DNA of 64,000 nt, taken from positions 1,612,001 through 1,676,000 of the forward strand of contig NZ_OY780958.1 in the NCBI RefSeq assembly GCF_963675985.1, read 5' to 3'. The translations under genes were made by a program, and so were the position numbers. How positions within the stretch are numbered: position 1 is the stretch's first letter; each line of letters begins with the position of its first letter. Origin of the DNA: an uncultured Roseibium sp. Lineage in GTDB: Bacteria; Pseudomonadota; Alphaproteobacteria; Rhizobiales; Stappiaceae. The notes under the pieces are model-generated. The model was given only the letters and a program-made list of their open reading frames with translations. It was not told the DNA's origin and ran no database searches. This document shows, in pieces, positions 7,749-17,070 of the stretch.

Positions 7749-8711
7749 ATGTTTTATCAGACGTCTCTCAAGTCGGTCACGGTGTTCGTGATCCTTGCCG
7801 CGCTGGCTTTGTACGCGATCCTCGGTGGTTATTTCGCGGGTGAAATCGTCGTGGAGATCGCCATTCTTGCGATCCTTGCCATCAGCCTGGACTTCGTTGC
7901 CGGCTATGGCGGTATGGTTTCGCTCTGTCACGGCGCGATCGCCGGGATCGGCGCCTACACCTTTGCGGGCCTGACGGCGCTTATGGGTTTCGACGGCTTT
8001 ACCGCGACGATTGCAGCACTGGTCGTTGCTTCGGCGTTCGGCCTGTTGGTCGGTGCCGTGACCGCGAACATCTCAGGTATCTTCTTCATCATGGCGACGC
8101 TCGCCTTCGGACAGATGGCCTATGTGGTCGTCTTCGAGTGGAAGGCGCTTGGCGGTGACGACGGACTGTCCGGGGTCTCGCGGTACGACTTCTCCGCCAT
8201 GGGTCTCAACATGAACGGTTCCATTCAGTTCGCACTGTTCTGCCTGTTGCTGGTGCTGATCGTCTATGTGGTGGCCGCCTATGTCCTGCGCAGCAGCTTC
8301 GGTCGCACGCTGATCGGTATTCATTCCAACGAGGACCGGATGAGGGCTCTCGGTCTCAGTGTCTGGAAACACAAGGCGGCCGCTTTTTCGTTTTCCTCAC
8401 TCCTGGCCGGTGCGGCCGGCATACTGGCGGCGCAGCACACGATGTTTGTCTCACCGGAGCTGCTGGTGTGGACCGTATCGGGCGAAGTCCTGATCATTGT
8501 CATTCTGGGAGGATTGGGAACGCTTGCCGGTCCGATTGCGGGTGCAGCGTTGCTGGTTTTCCTGAAACATCAGGTCAGCGAATACACCGAGCATTGGCAT
8601 CTGGTGATCGGGCTGTTCCTGATTGCGGCCGTCATGGCCGGCGGGCGTGGTGTCTACGGTCAGGTCGAGCATGTTCTGCAGCGGAAGTCCCGGAGGAGCG
8701 CAAATGCTTGA
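7749..8711 (+). CDS. LivM-type permease of benzoate ABC importer
   Basis: This 320-residue protein is the second HAAT permease. Landmarks are LAISLDFVAGYGGMVSLCHGAIAGIGAY (the LivM N-terminal signature), a long middle region with several helices, the coupling-loop sequence GIHSNEDRMRALGLSVWKHK, and VLIIVILGGLGTLAGPIAGA. It starts 3 bp after the LivH stop and its end overlaps the following ATPase start by 8 bp, so the components are translationally coupled. It pairs with the LivH-type protein in the inner membrane. Confidence 0.9.
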   Translation: MFYQTSLKSVTVFVILAALALYAILGGYFAGEIVVEIAILAILAISLDFVAGYGGMVSLCHGAIAGIGAYTFAGLTALMGFDGFTATIAALVVASAFGLLVGAVTANISGIFFIMATLAFGQMAYVVVFEWKALGGDDGLSGVSRYDFSAMGLNMNGSIQFALFCLLLVLIVYVVAAYVLRSSFGRTLIGIHSNEDRMRALGLSVWKHKAAAFSFSSLLAGAAGILAAQHTMFVSPELLVWTVSGEVLIIVILGGLGTLAGPIAGAALLVFLKHQVSEYTEHWHLVIGLFLIAAVMAGGRGVYGQVEHVLQRKSRRSANA

Positions 8712-9450
8712 AGTGCGCGATCTCAGCAAGAACTTCGGCGGCTTGCGCGTCTCGCGCAACATCCACATGCACCTTGAAAAGGGCGAACGGCGGGTGGTGC
8801 TCGGGCCTAACGGAGCGGGAAAAACCACGTTGTTCAACCTTCTGGCCGGGACGTTGCAACCAACGTCCGGCGAGATCCTGCTTGATGGTGCGCGTATCAC
8901 GAACCTGAACGTGGAGCAAAGGGCCCGGCGTGGCCTGTCGCGCAGCTACCAGAAGAACAACCTGTTCGAACGGCTGACCGTCGGCGAGAATCTTGCGCTT
9001 GCAGCGGCAACTGCTCAGGGTCGGACTTTTTCCTGTTTCTCCCGTGCCCATGAGAGCCCGGCTATTCGGGAGACGGTTGAGGAAGTTGCCGAAATGGTCG
9101 GTCTCAGAGATCGGCTCGAACTCGGTGTCGCCCATGCCTCTTACGGCAACCGGCGGCAGTTGGAGGTCGGGCTCGCACTCGCAACGAAACCGAAACTTCT
9201 TTTGATGGACGAGCCGACATCCGGTGTCGGTCCGGGCATGATCGACGCCTTTCACAAACTGATCGCCGCGCTGCCGCGGGAACTGACCATCGTCATCATC
9301 GAGCATGATCTCGATCTCGGTTTCGATGTGGCTGACAAGATCACCGTCCTGAATTACGGCGAGGTTGTTTTCGAAGGAACGCCCGAAGAAACAAAGGGAA
9401 GCGACGTGGTCAGGGAAATCTATCTCGGCGATTGGCAGGGCGATGCTTGA
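8704..9450 (+). CDS. LivG-type ATPase of benzoate ABC importer
   Basis: The protein has 248 residues with Walker A GPNGAGKTT, Walker B LLLMDEPTSG and switch His in IVIIEHDLDL. The signature motif is ASYGNRRQLEVG, the altered LSGGQ form usual for LivG-type subunits. It starts at ATG 8704 inside the end of the LivM gene behind GGAGGAG. It hydrolyses ATP on the cytoplasmic face to drive import together with the LivF-type subunit, whose start overlaps its stop by 8 bp. Confidence 0.92.
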   Translation: MLEVRDLSKNFGGLRVSRNIHMHLEKGERRVVLGPNGAGKTTLFNLLAGTLQPTSGEILLDGARITNLNVEQRARRGLSRSYQKNNLFERLTVGENLALAAATAQGRTFSCFSRAHESPAIRETVEEVAEMVGLRDRLELGVAHASYGNRRQLEVGLALATKPKLLLMDEPTSGVGPGMIDAFHKLIAALPRELTIVIIEHDLDLGFDVADKITVLNYGEVVFEGTPEETKGSDVVREIYLGDWQGDA

Positions 9451-10144
9451 GGTTCGCGATCTTCACGCCGGTTACGGCGAGACCCGGGTTATCCACGGCG
9501 TCGATCTGACGGTCGAGGAAGGACGGTTTCATGCCATCCTGGGGCGGAATGGCGTCGGTAAGACGACGACCCTGAAAACCATTGTCGGCCTGTTGCCGGC
9601 GATCGGTGGCGAGATCTCTTTTCAGGGCAAGCCGATCTGTGGTCATCCGCCCTTCGACATCGCCCGCATGGGGATCGCCTATGTGCCGGAAACGCGGGAT
9701 GTGTTCGGGTCGCTCTCCGTTCTGGAGAACCTGCAGCTCGCTGCACGGCTGGCAACCGGATCCGATTGCCGCTGGACGGTCGAGCGGATCTTCGATTTCT
9801 TCCCCAATCTCGCCAGCCGGCGAGACAACGGCGGCAATCAGCTGTCCGGCGGTGAACAGCAGATGCTTGCCATCGGCCGCGCGCTGGTCATGAATCCGAA
9901 GTTGCTCATACTGGACGAGCCGACCGAGGGGTTGGCGCCCATCGTCGTTCGGCAGATCTTCGAAAAGCTGCAGGATCTCAAGGGCGAGGGCATGACCATG
10001 CTGCTTGTCGAGCAGAACTTCCATTTCGCCACCCGACTTGCCGATACGGCCAGCGTTTTCGGGCGCGGCATGTGCGTTTGGAGCGGTACGTGTGAAGCGC
10101 TGCGTGCAGACGACGAGCTGCATCGGCAGTGGCTCGGCGTTTGA
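9443..10144 (+). CDS. LivF-type ATPase of benzoate ABC importer
   Basis: This 233-residue ATPase starts MLEVRDLHAGYGETRVIHGV. It has Walker A GRNGVGKTT, signature LSGGEQQMLAIGRAL, Walker B LLILDEPTEGLAP and switch His replaced by Gln in LLVEQNF, the usual LivF pattern. It closes the importer operon; the next gene begins after a 119-bp AT-rich control region. It probably forms a heterodimer with the LivG-type protein. Confidence 0.92.
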   Translation: MLEVRDLHAGYGETRVIHGVDLTVEEGRFHAILGRNGVGKTTTLKTIVGLLPAIGGEISFQGKPICGHPPFDIARMGIAYVPETRDVFGSLSVLENLQLAARLATGSDCRWTVERIFDFFPNLASRRDNGGNQLSGGEQQMLAIGRALVMNPKLLILDEPTEGLAPIVVRQIFEKLQDLKGEGMTMLLVEQNFHFATRLADTASVFGRGMCVWSGTCEALRADDELHRQWLGV

Positions 10145-10170
10145 GGAAATTCGCTTTAGAAATATGAAAT

Positions 10171-10214
10171 ATATTGCTTAATTTAGGTAATATATGTATT
10201 ATTATGCATAATGC
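10171..10214 (+). promoter_or_regulatory. AT-rich TGCA boxes upstream of DUF4863/ligase operon
   Basis: The region carries ATATTGC at 10171-10177, GTAATATATGTATTA at about 10187-10201 and the perfect 12-bp palindrome ATTATGCATAAT at 10201-10212 followed by GC. The same words occur before boxC. This is a candidate BoxR operator/promoter for the catabolic operon, by analogy with TGCA operators of BoxR/BzdR. Confidence 0.5.
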
Positions 10215-10263
10215 CACCTAAGGCGGATCATGACGTGCTGCCGGCAAAAAGGAGGACGACGGA

Positions 10264-10731
10264 ATGTCTCAACAGCAGTTTCTGGACACGATATCGACGA
10301 TTGCCGAAAGCATTGGCGACCGTCCGCTCGATGACGCGTTGGCATCCTTTCTCAATTCGGAGTTTCCAGCCGGCGGTGAGACGTTCACCGCGCTGAAATC
10401 CCTGTGTGCGGAAGGCGAGGCGGATGGCTGGCTTATGTCGCGTGAAGCCGGTGGCATCAAGTTCGGCCGGGCCGTCAAGCCGGGTGCGGAAGCCAGGAAC
10501 TTCAGCGTGGACGTTGTGCGGATGAAGGACGTCAAAGGTCCCCATCATGTTCACACGACGGGTGAGATCGGCGCCGTGATGCCGATCTCCGGTTCTCCGA
10601 GGTTCGATGATTTTCCCGAGGGCTGGTACGTCTACGGACCCGGCTCCGATCACCATCCCACCGTTACGGGAGGCGACGCCTATGTCCTCTACCTGCTCCC
10701 GGACGGCGCAATCGAGTTTACCGGCCGCTAG
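10264..10731 (+). CDS. DUF4863 family protein (4-hydroxylaminobenzoate lyase-like)
   Basis: This 155-residue cytoplasmic protein starts behind a near-perfect AGGAGG site. It fits DUF4863, the family that contains the 4-hydroxylaminobenzoate lyase PnbB. Visible features are a helical N-terminal third, then a compact beta-rich part with HHVHTTGEIGAVMPI and GSDHHPTVTGGDAYVLYLLPDGAIEF, whose histidines could bind metal. It is the first gene of the operon encoding benzoate-CoA ligase. Genes of this family do occur beside aromatic CoA ligases, but a role in benzoate degradation is not established; processing of amino- or hydroxylamino-benzoates or a cupin-like accessory role are possibilities. Confidence 0.75.
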   Translation: MSQQQFLDTISTIAESIGDRPLDDALASFLNSEFPAGGETFTALKSLCAEGEADGWLMSREAGGIKFGRAVKPGAEARNFSVDVVRMKDVKGPHHVHTTGEIGAVMPISGSPRFDDFPEGWYVYGPGSDHHPTVTGGDAYVLYLLPDGAIEFTGR

Positions 10732-10818
10732 GCCGTCGTTCTTGCCCGCATCCTGAGGGACCCGCCGGGCACGATAATGCATGAGCGCGCAGGAGGAGGC
10801 GCGCGCGAGGGAGGACCG

Positions 10819-12369
10819 ATGACGACCACGAACGAGAATGCCGCTGTCTACTTTGTGGACCGGCATGCCGATGAAGACTACAGCGACAAGGCGGCCTTCA
10901 TCGAAAGCGAAACCGGGGTGAAGATCAGCTATGCGGATCTGGCGCACGAGACGGGCCGGATGGCCGACCTCTACGAGCGCCACGGCATCCGCCGGGAAGA
11001 GCGCGTGGCCATGCTGGTCCTTGACTGTATTGCCTTTCCCGTCATTTTCTGGGGCAGCCTGAAGGCCGGCGTCGTCCCCGTGCCGCTGAACACCCTGCTC
11101 GGATCGGATGTCTATGAGACGATCCTGAAAGACAGCCGGGCACGGGCGCTGTTCGTATCCGCTCCACTGTTGCCGGTCATCCAGCCCGTTCTGGCGAATT
11201 GCCCGTGCCTGGAGCGCGTGTTCGTCATCGGCGGTGGGGAAGGTGGAGACCATCTTTCCTTTCGCTCAGAACTTTCGGCGAGTTCGTTTCGCGAACCGAT
11301 CGAGGTTTCGTCGGACGAATGCGCGTTCTGGCTCTACTCTTCCGGATCGACGGGCCAGCCCAAGGGCGTGCGCCATGTTCACGGCAATCTGAAGTTCACC
11401 GCGGACACCTATGGCAACCAGGTGCTCGGCATCAGGCATGACGACATCGTCTATTCGGTCGCAAAGCTGTTCTTCGCCTATGGCCTTGGTAATGGGATGA
11501 CGTTTCCGCTGTCCGTGGGGGCGACAACCGTGCTGCTCGATGCGCGTCCGACGCCGGATTCCGTCTGCAAGGTCCTGGATACCTATCAGCCGACCGTATT
11601 CTGCGGCGTCCCCACGCTCTATGCCGCGATGCTGGCGCATATCGACAGTGGTCAGGGGCGCATTTCGGCACCGTTGCGCCGGTGTATTTCAGCGGGTGAA
11701 GCACTGCCGGAAAAAGTCGGGTCCCGTTGGCGTGAGCTGACCGGTTGCGACATCCTCGACGGCGTCGGCTCCACCGAAATGCTGCATATTTTCCTGTCGA
11801 ACCGCCCGGGCGATGTCGTTTACGGAACCTCAGGCGTCGCCGTGCCGGGGTATGAGATCCGGGTCGTTGATGAAAAAGACGAGGACGTCGGCATAGGCGG
11901 TATCGGCGAGTTGCTGGTCAAGGGCGCGTCTTCGGCCTCCGACTATTGGAACCAGCGGGACAAGAGCCGGTCGACCTTCGAAGGCGCGTGGACCCGCACG
12001 GGGGACAAATACGAAGTGACGGAGAGCGGGCGGCTGGTCTACTGCGGCCGGACGGACGACATGTTCAAGGTCAGCGGCATCTGGGTCGCGCCGTTCGAAA
12101 TCGAGCAGGCGCTGGTCTCCCATCCGGCGGTTCTGGAAGCGGCCGTGGTGGCTGCGCGGGATGATGAGGGACTGGAAAAGCCCAAGGCCTTCGTCGTCCT
12201 GAAAAACGGCTTCGCCGGCGATCATTTGCCTGAAGAACTCAAGGATATCGTCAAGGACCACATCGGCAAGTGGAAGTATCCCCGCTGGGTAGAGGTCGTC
12301 CCGGATCTGCCGAAGACCGCGACCGGCAAGATCCAGCGTTTCAAGCTGCGGGACGATTACCATGCCTGA
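10819..12369 (+). CDS. bclA: Benzoate-CoA ligase
   Basis: This 516-residue AMP-forming ligase converts benzoate, ATP and CoA to benzoyl-CoA (EC 6.2.1.25), the entry step of the box pathway. Motifs: A3 phosphate loop YSSGSTGQPKGV (about 173-184), A5 DGVGSTEML, A7/A8 TGDKYEVTESGRLVYCGRTDD and MFKVSGIWVAP, and the catalytic Lys in PKTATGKIQRFKLR near the C-terminus. The whole-protein pattern (YFVDRHADED, CISAGEALPEKVGSRW) is typical of benzoate-CoA ligases. The start at 10819 is taken for its GAGGGAGG site. Its end overlaps the following hydrolase gene by 8 bp. Confidence 0.93.
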   Translation: MTTTNENAAVYFVDRHADEDYSDKAAFIESETGVKISYADLAHETGRMADLYERHGIRREERVAMLVLDCIAFPVIFWGSLKAGVVPVPLNTLLGSDVYETILKDSRARALFVSAPLLPVIQPVLANCPCLERVFVIGGGEGGDHLSFRSELSASSFREPIEVSSDECAFWLYSSGSTGQPKGVRHVHGNLKFTADTYGNQVLGIRHDDIVYSVAKLFFAYGLGNGMTFPLSVGATTVLLDARPTPDSVCKVLDTYQPTVFCGVPTLYAAMLAHIDSGQGRISAPLRRCISAGEALPEKVGSRWRELTGCDILDGVGSTEMLHIFLSNRPGDVVYGTSGVAVPGYEIRVVDEKDEDVGIGGIGELLVKGASSASDYWNQRDKSRSTFEGAWTRTGDKYEVTESGRLVYCGRTDDMFKVSGIWVAPFEIEQALVSHPAVLEAAVVAARDDEGLEKPKAFVVLKNGFAGDHLPEELKDIVKDHIGKWKYPRWVEVVPDLPKTATGKIQRFKLRDDYHA

Positions 12370-13189
12370 GTTCGAGTGGCGCGAGGGCGTTGGGTCCACA
12401 ATCGCAGTGAATGGCAAGATGCTGGAGGCGGTCTGTTACGGGCCGTCGCCGGATCAGGCGCCGACGCTCGTCCTTCTGCATGAAGGCCTCGGTTGCGTGG
12501 CTCTTTGGCGCGACTTCCCGAAGACGCTGGCGGAAGCAACCGGCTTCGGGGTCTTCGCCTGGTCGCGTGGCGGTTACGGGCAATCCGATCCGGTCGACCT
12601 GCCGCGGCCGCTCGACTACATGACCCGCGAGGCCGTCGATGTCCTTCCCGGCGTGCTCGATACCATTGGGTTCAAACACGGCATTCTGCTTGGCCACAGC
12701 GACGGCGCGTCGATCGCGGCGATTTATGCAGGCAATGTGGAGGATTTCCGGGTCCGAGGGCTGGTGCTGATGGCGCCGCATTTCTTTACCGAAGAAGGCG
12801 GCCTTAAATCCATCGCCGAGGCGAAAGTCGCCTACGAGACCGTTGATCTTCGCTCAAGGCTCGCCAAGTACCACAAGGATGTCGACAACGCATTTCGCGG
12901 CTGGAACGATACCTGGCTCGATCCGGGGTTCAAGTCCTGGAACATTGCTGAGGCAATCGACTACCTGCGCATTCCCGTACTCGCCATTCAGGGCGCCGAC
13001 GATCAATACGGCACGCTGGCGCAGATTGAGGAAATCGAAAGCCGGATCTATTCGCCGGTCGATGTCGAAATCCTGGCCGATTGCAAACATTCACCCTTCC
13101 TCGAACAGCCCGAAAAGACCCTGTCGGCGATCCGCGAATTCTGCGCGCGCCTGGAACGGATCGAAACCGCGGAGGTCGAAATCGCATGA
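12362..13189 (+). CDS. Alpha/beta hydrolase of box operon
   Basis: This 275-residue alpha/beta-hydrolase has an oxyanion-side motif LLHEGLGCVALWRDFP, nucleophile elbow GHSDGAS (Ser113), a probable catalytic acid in QGADDQYGT and a His in CKHSPFLEQPEK. It starts within the ligase gene and its stop overlaps the boxD start (ATGA), so it is translated as part of the core operon. It could hydrolyse a CoA ester or a lactone formed when the pathway misfires, or release benzoate from an ester; the substrate is not known. Confidence 0.85.
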   Translation: MPEFEWREGVGSTIAVNGKMLEAVCYGPSPDQAPTLVLLHEGLGCVALWRDFPKTLAEATGFGVFAWSRGGYGQSDPVDLPRPLDYMTREAVDVLPGVLDTIGFKHGILLGHSDGASIAAIYAGNVEDFRVRGLVLMAPHFFTEEGGLKSIAEAKVAYETVDLRSRLAKYHKDVDNAFRGWNDTWLDPGFKSWNIAEAIDYLRIPVLAIQGADDQYGTLAQIEEIESRIYSPVDVEILADCKHSPFLEQPEKTLSAIREFCARLERIETAEVEIA

Positions 13190-14742
13190 AACTTGAAAGT
13201 CTGATTTCAGGGAAATGGACCGCAGGTGCCGCTGACGGACGACCGTTGGTCAATCCGGTCACCGGCGAGACGGTCGCGCACGCGGATGCAAGCGGGCTGG
13301 ATCTGGCAGGTGCGATGGACTTCGCCCGGGAAAAGGGCGGGGCCGCACTGCGGGCCATGAGCTTCGCCGAACGCGGCGCGTTGCTCAAGGCGGTGGCCGA
13401 TGTGCTGACCGAAAACCGCGCCAAGTACGAGGAAATCGCCCGGATCAACAGCGGCAACACAAAGGTTGACGCTTCCATCGATATCGATGGCGGTATCGGC
13501 ACGCTGAAATACTATTCCCGCCTCGGCAAATCCCTCGGCGATGCGACGACGGTTCTTGAAGCCGGTCAGGATCAGCTGGCGAAGGACCCGGTGTTCTTTT
13601 CTCGACATCTCTGGACCTCGCGGCCGGGTGTCGCCTTGCAGATCAACGCCTTCAACTTCCCGTCCTGGGGAATGTGGGAAAAGATCGCGGCGGCGACCAT
13701 TGCCGGCGTGCCGAGCATGGCCAAGCCGGCAACGGCGACAGCCTGGTTGTCCCACGAAATGATGCGGGATGTTGATGCCGCCAATGTGGTTCCGGACGGC
13801 GTGTTCAATTTGGTGTGTGGCAATGGCGAAGGCTTGCTGGATGCCCTTGGCCCGATGGATTCGGTCGCCTTCACCGGTTCTGCCGAGACCGGGTCCACGA
13901 TCCGCTCGCATCCGGTCGTTCTCGGCAGTGGCGCACGCCTGACGATCGAGGCGGACAGTGTCAATGCCACGATCCTCGGTCAGGATGTCGCTCCGGGGGA
14001 TCCTTTGTTTGATCTTGCGGTGCGAGAGGTCAGCAAGGCGCTCTCGGTGAAGGCCGGACAGCTCTGCACCAATATCCGGCGTATCCTTGTGCCCGCCGCC
14101 CATCTCGATGCGTTTTCCGAGGCGGTTGTCGCCACAGTTTCGCGCTTTCCTGTTGGGGACCCGGCAGACGAAGCGGTACGCATCGGTCCGCTGGTGAACA
14201 AGCTGCAGCAACAGGACGCACTCGAAGGGATTGCACGGTTGGGCAGCGAGGCGCGCGTCCTGACAGGTGGTGGCGTCCCGGCTGGGCTTGACGGGGCAGG
14301 GGCCTTTGTCGCGCCGACACTGCTGTCCTGTTCCGATCCGCATGGCGCGGAACTGGTCCATTCCGTCGAGGTCTTCGGGCCCTGCGCGACGGTCATGCCC
14401 TATGACGGGATAGCGGACGGGCAGAAGATCGCGGCCTTGGGCGGTGGTTCACTGGCCTTGAGCCTGTTTTCCAACGATGACGATGTGCGGCTACAGACAG
14501 CAACATCGCTCGGTCCCTGGCACGGTCGGATCATGATGGTGGATGAGGAAACCGGCCGCAATCACACCGGCCATTCGATCGTCATGCCGCAATGTGTTCA
14601 TGGCGGACCCGGACGGGCCGGTGGCGGTGAGGAACTGGGCGGTCTCCGGGGGCTGCGGCTGCACATGCAGCGCAGCGCGATCCAGGCGTCGCCGTCTGCC
14701 TTTGCCGTCCTTGCGGAGCGGGCCGCGGAAGCGGCGCTTTAG
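13186..14742 (+). CDS. boxD: 3,4-dehydroadipyl-CoA semialdehyde dehydrogenase
   Basis: This 518-residue aldehyde dehydrogenase oxidises the semialdehyde released by BoxC to 3,4-dehydroadipyl-CoA with NADP+ (EC 1.2.1.77). The catalytic Cys294 lies in KAGQLCTNIRRI and the general base Glu255 in RLTIEADSVNATIL; the N-terminal substrate/cofactor region has INAFNFPSWGMWEK and the Gly motif FTGSAETG. Sequence and setting (benzoate-CoA ligase upstream, boxC downstream) support BoxD rather than the related PaaZ, which carries an extra hydratase domain absent here. Confidence 0.92.
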   Translation: MKLESLISGKWTAGAADGRPLVNPVTGETVAHADASGLDLAGAMDFAREKGGAALRAMSFAERGALLKAVADVLTENRAKYEEIARINSGNTKVDASIDIDGGIGTLKYYSRLGKSLGDATTVLEAGQDQLAKDPVFFSRHLWTSRPGVALQINAFNFPSWGMWEKIAAATIAGVPSMAKPATATAWLSHEMMRDVDAANVVPDGVFNLVCGNGEGLLDALGPMDSVAFTGSAETGSTIRSHPVVLGSGARLTIEADSVNATILGQDVAPGDPLFDLAVREVSKALSVKAGQLCTNIRRILVPAAHLDAFSEAVVATVSRFPVGDPADEAVRIGPLVNKLQQQDALEGIARLGSEARVLTGGGVPAGLDGAGAFVAPTLLSCSDPHGAELVHSVEVFGPCATVMPYDGIADGQKIAALGGGSLALSLFSNDDDVRLQTATSLGPWHGRIMMVDEETGRNHTGHSIVMPQCVHGGPGRAGGGEELGGLRGLRLHMQRSAIQASPSAFAVLAERAAEAAL

Positions 14743-14769
14743 CCTGCAATGGCGGCGGCGGAGTTTCCC

Positions 14770-15225
14770 ATGCCGGATTACCGGCACATTCCGGGCCGGA
14801 ACGATCGGCCGGCGGATGGGATCTTCGACGCGGTCAAGGCGAGCGCTCCTGCCGTGACGTCTTCGGCAAATGCTGCTGAGAACATGGCATGGCGCTACGG
14901 GATCCGGCTTTTGAACGAAGGATACTTCTGGGAGGCGCATGAGGTGCTGGAGCAGGTCTGGCTCAATGCGCCGCCCAACAGCCGGGAACGGTGCCTTGTT
15001 CAGGCGGTTATCCAACTGGCCAATGGCTGGTTGAAGGACGCCATGGGCCAACCCAGAGCGCGGCTTCGGATCGCGGATTTGTGCCGGGCGGCGTTCGAAG
15101 AGGCCTTTCCGGAAGGCCGGAGCACTAGCCTCATGGGGCTGGAGAAAGATGGCGCGCGGCGGGCTGCGGCGACTCTGGCGAATGGCAATACGTTCGCCTG
15201 CCTTGAAATCGAATATGAATTATAA
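14770..15225 (+). CDS. DUF309 family protein of box operon
   Basis: This protein of about 151 residues has the DUF309 signature GIRLLNEGYFWEAHEVLEQVW followed by RCLVQAVIQLANGWLK. The family forms small helical bundles; its function is unknown. The start at 14770 (MPDYRHIPG) is favoured by GGAG at 14760-14763; an in-frame ATG at 14749 is possible. It is the last gene of the ligase/boxD unit, 27 bp after boxD, and ends just before an AT-rich control region. Conserved presence in a catabolic operon hints at an accessory role, but nothing in the sequence shows a reaction. Confidence 0.8.
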   Translation: MPDYRHIPGRNDRPADGIFDAVKASAPAVTSSANAAENMAWRYGIRLLNEGYFWEAHEVLEQVWLNAPPNSRERCLVQAVIQLANGWLKDAMGQPRARLRIADLCRAAFEEAFPEGRSTSLMGLEKDGARRAAATLANGNTFACLEIEYEL

Positions 15226-15347
15226 TGCAATATCCATAAAATTTTCGAAGAGTGATGTAAATAACTGAAAATAAACAGGTAATATATGCATTAAAATTCG
15301 CATTATGGCGTTGCGTTTCAAAAGAAGAGCATTATAATGCATATTGC
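15219..15347 (+). promoter_or_regulatory. Cluster of AT-rich TGCA boxes upstream of boxCBA
   Basis: The segment contains ATTATAATGCAATAT (15219-15233), TAATATATGCATTA (15280-15293), the perfect palindrome GCATTATAATGC (15329-15340) and an overlapping ATGCATAT, all within about 125 bp ahead of boxC. This is the densest such cluster in the window and the best candidate BoxR operator with the boxCBA promoter. An A+T-rich patch this strong stands out from the GC-rich surroundings. Confidence 0.55.
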
Positions 15348-15370
15348 TTGGACGGAGCGGGAGTGAGCAA

Positions 15371-17035
15371 GTGACCAAACGTATCGATTTTCAAACAGAC
15401 CCTTCGCATTACCGGCACTGGCGTGTCGAGTATGATGGCCCTGTAGCAACGCTCTACATGGACGTCGATGAAAAGGGTGGATTGTTCGATGGCTATGAGT
15501 TGAAACTCAACTCCTATGATTTGGGCGTCGATATCGAACTGGCCGACGTCGTCCAGCGTATGCGCTTCGAGCATCCGGAAGTCGCTTCCGTGGTGCTCCG
15601 TTCGGGTAAACCCAATGTTTTCTGCGCCGGCGCGAACATTCGCATGCTCGGCGGTGCCGCCCATGCGCATAAGGTCAACTTCTGCAAGTTCACCAATGAA
15701 ACCCGCAATACCTTCGAGGCGGCGGGTGCAGAATCCGGCCAGCACTATATAGCCGCGGTCAAGGGCGCCTGCGCCGGCGGTGGTTACGAACTGGCCCTGG
15801 CTTGCGACCGCATCATCATGACCGACGACGGTTCCACGACCGTCGCGCTTCCGGAAGTGCCGCTTCTGGCCGTGCTGCCGGGCACCGGTGGTCTGACCCG
15901 GGTCACCGACAAGCGCAAGGTGCGCCGGGACCTGGCCGATGTGTTCTGTTCAACTGAGGAAGGTGTGAAGGGCCGTCGGGCGGTCGATTGGCGTCTGGTG
16001 GACGAAGTGGTGCCGAATTCCAAGTTCGACGAGAAAGTCACGGAGCGGGCAAAGGAAATTGCCGGTGACGAGACCCGTAACAAAGGCGCAAAAGGGATCG
16101 AGTTGACCCCTCTGGACCGGCGGTTCGAAGACGACGGTTCGGTCATCTATTCTCTGGTCGAGGTTCAGGTCGATCGGGACAAGGGCATTGCCACGATCAT
16201 GATCACCGGCCCGGACGGCGATGTCCCGGCGTCGGTCGATGCGCTGCATGACCAGGGCGCGTCCGCCTGGATCCTTCGTCTGGCGCGGGAACTGGACGAT
16301 GCCATGCTGCATCTGCGCCTCAATGAGCTTGAGGTTGGCGTTGTCGTCTTCAAGTCCCAGGGCGATCCGGCGCGGGTCGTCGAGCACGAAAAATTCCTGC
16401 TCGACAACAAGGATAGTGATTGGCTGTGCCGCGAGATCCTTCTCTACTGGAAACGTGTGCTGAAGCGCATCGACCTGACCTCGCGCTCGCTCGTGGCGAT
16501 GATCGAAAACGGCTCCTGCTTTGCCGGTTTCCTGGCGGAAATCCTGTTTGCCTGCGATCGCAGCTACATGATGGAAGGCGATTTCGAAGGCGACAATCGT
16601 CCCGTCGCGACCATCACGTTGACGGATGGCAATTTCGGCCCCTATCCGATGTCCAACGACCTGTCCCGACTGGAGACCCGGTTCCTCGGCGAGCCGGAAC
16701 GTGTCGATGCTGCCCGCGAACATATCGGCGAAGCGCTGGAAGCGTTCGATGCCAATGATCTCGGCCTGGTGACCTTCGCCTATGACGATGTCGACTGGGA
16801 GGACGAGGTCCGCATTTTCCTGGAGGAGCGGGCGAGCTTCTCGCCGGATGCGATGACCGGGATGGAAGCCAATCTGCGCTTTGCCGGCCCGGAGACCATG
16901 GAGACCCGGATTTTCGGCCGCCTGACCGCCTGGCAGAACTGGATCTTCCAACGCCCGAATGCGGTCGGTGAGAACGGCGCGCTGCAGCGCTACGGCACCG
17001 GCGTGCGTGGTGAATACGACATGCGCCGGGTCTGA
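15371..17035 (+). CDS. boxC: Benzoyl-CoA-dihydrodiol lyase (2,3-epoxybenzoyl-CoA dihydrolase)
   Basis: This 554-residue BoxC opens the ring of 2,3-epoxybenzoyl-CoA, giving 3,4-dehydroadipyl-CoA semialdehyde and formate (EC 4.1.2.44). The length matches the family. It contains crotonase-type regions: LRSGKPNVFCAGANIRMLGG and AAVKGACAGGGYELALACDRI in the first half, and VAMIENGSCFAGFLAEILFACDRSYMM in the second. The GTG at 15371 is chosen as start because GGGAG is correctly spaced before it and homologues begin at about this point; a TTG at 15344 is less likely. The boxB gene follows after 35 bp. Confidence 0.95.
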   Translation: MTKRIDFQTDPSHYRHWRVEYDGPVATLYMDVDEKGGLFDGYELKLNSYDLGVDIELADVVQRMRFEHPEVASVVLRSGKPNVFCAGANIRMLGGAAHAHKVNFCKFTNETRNTFEAAGAESGQHYIAAVKGACAGGGYELALACDRIIMTDDGSTTVALPEVPLLAVLPGTGGLTRVTDKRKVRRDLADVFCSTEEGVKGRRAVDWRLVDEVVPNSKFDEKVTERAKEIAGDETRNKGAKGIELTPLDRRFEDDGSVIYSLVEVQVDRDKGIATIMITGPDGDVPASVDALHDQGASAWILRLARELDDAMLHLRLNELEVGVVVFKSQGDPARVVEHEKFLLDNKDSDWLCREILLYWKRVLKRIDLTSRSLVAMIENGSCFAGFLAEILFACDRSYMMEGDFEGDNRPVATITLTDGNFGPYPMSNDLSRLETRFLGEPERVDAAREHIGEALEAFDANDLGLVTFAYDDVDWEDEVRIFLEERASFSPDAMTGMEANLRFAGPETMETRIFGRLTAWQNWIFQRPNAVGENGALQRYGTGVRGEYDMRRV

Positions 17036-17070
17036 CGTCCGGCTGGAGGAATTTCAAGGGAGACACCGAA

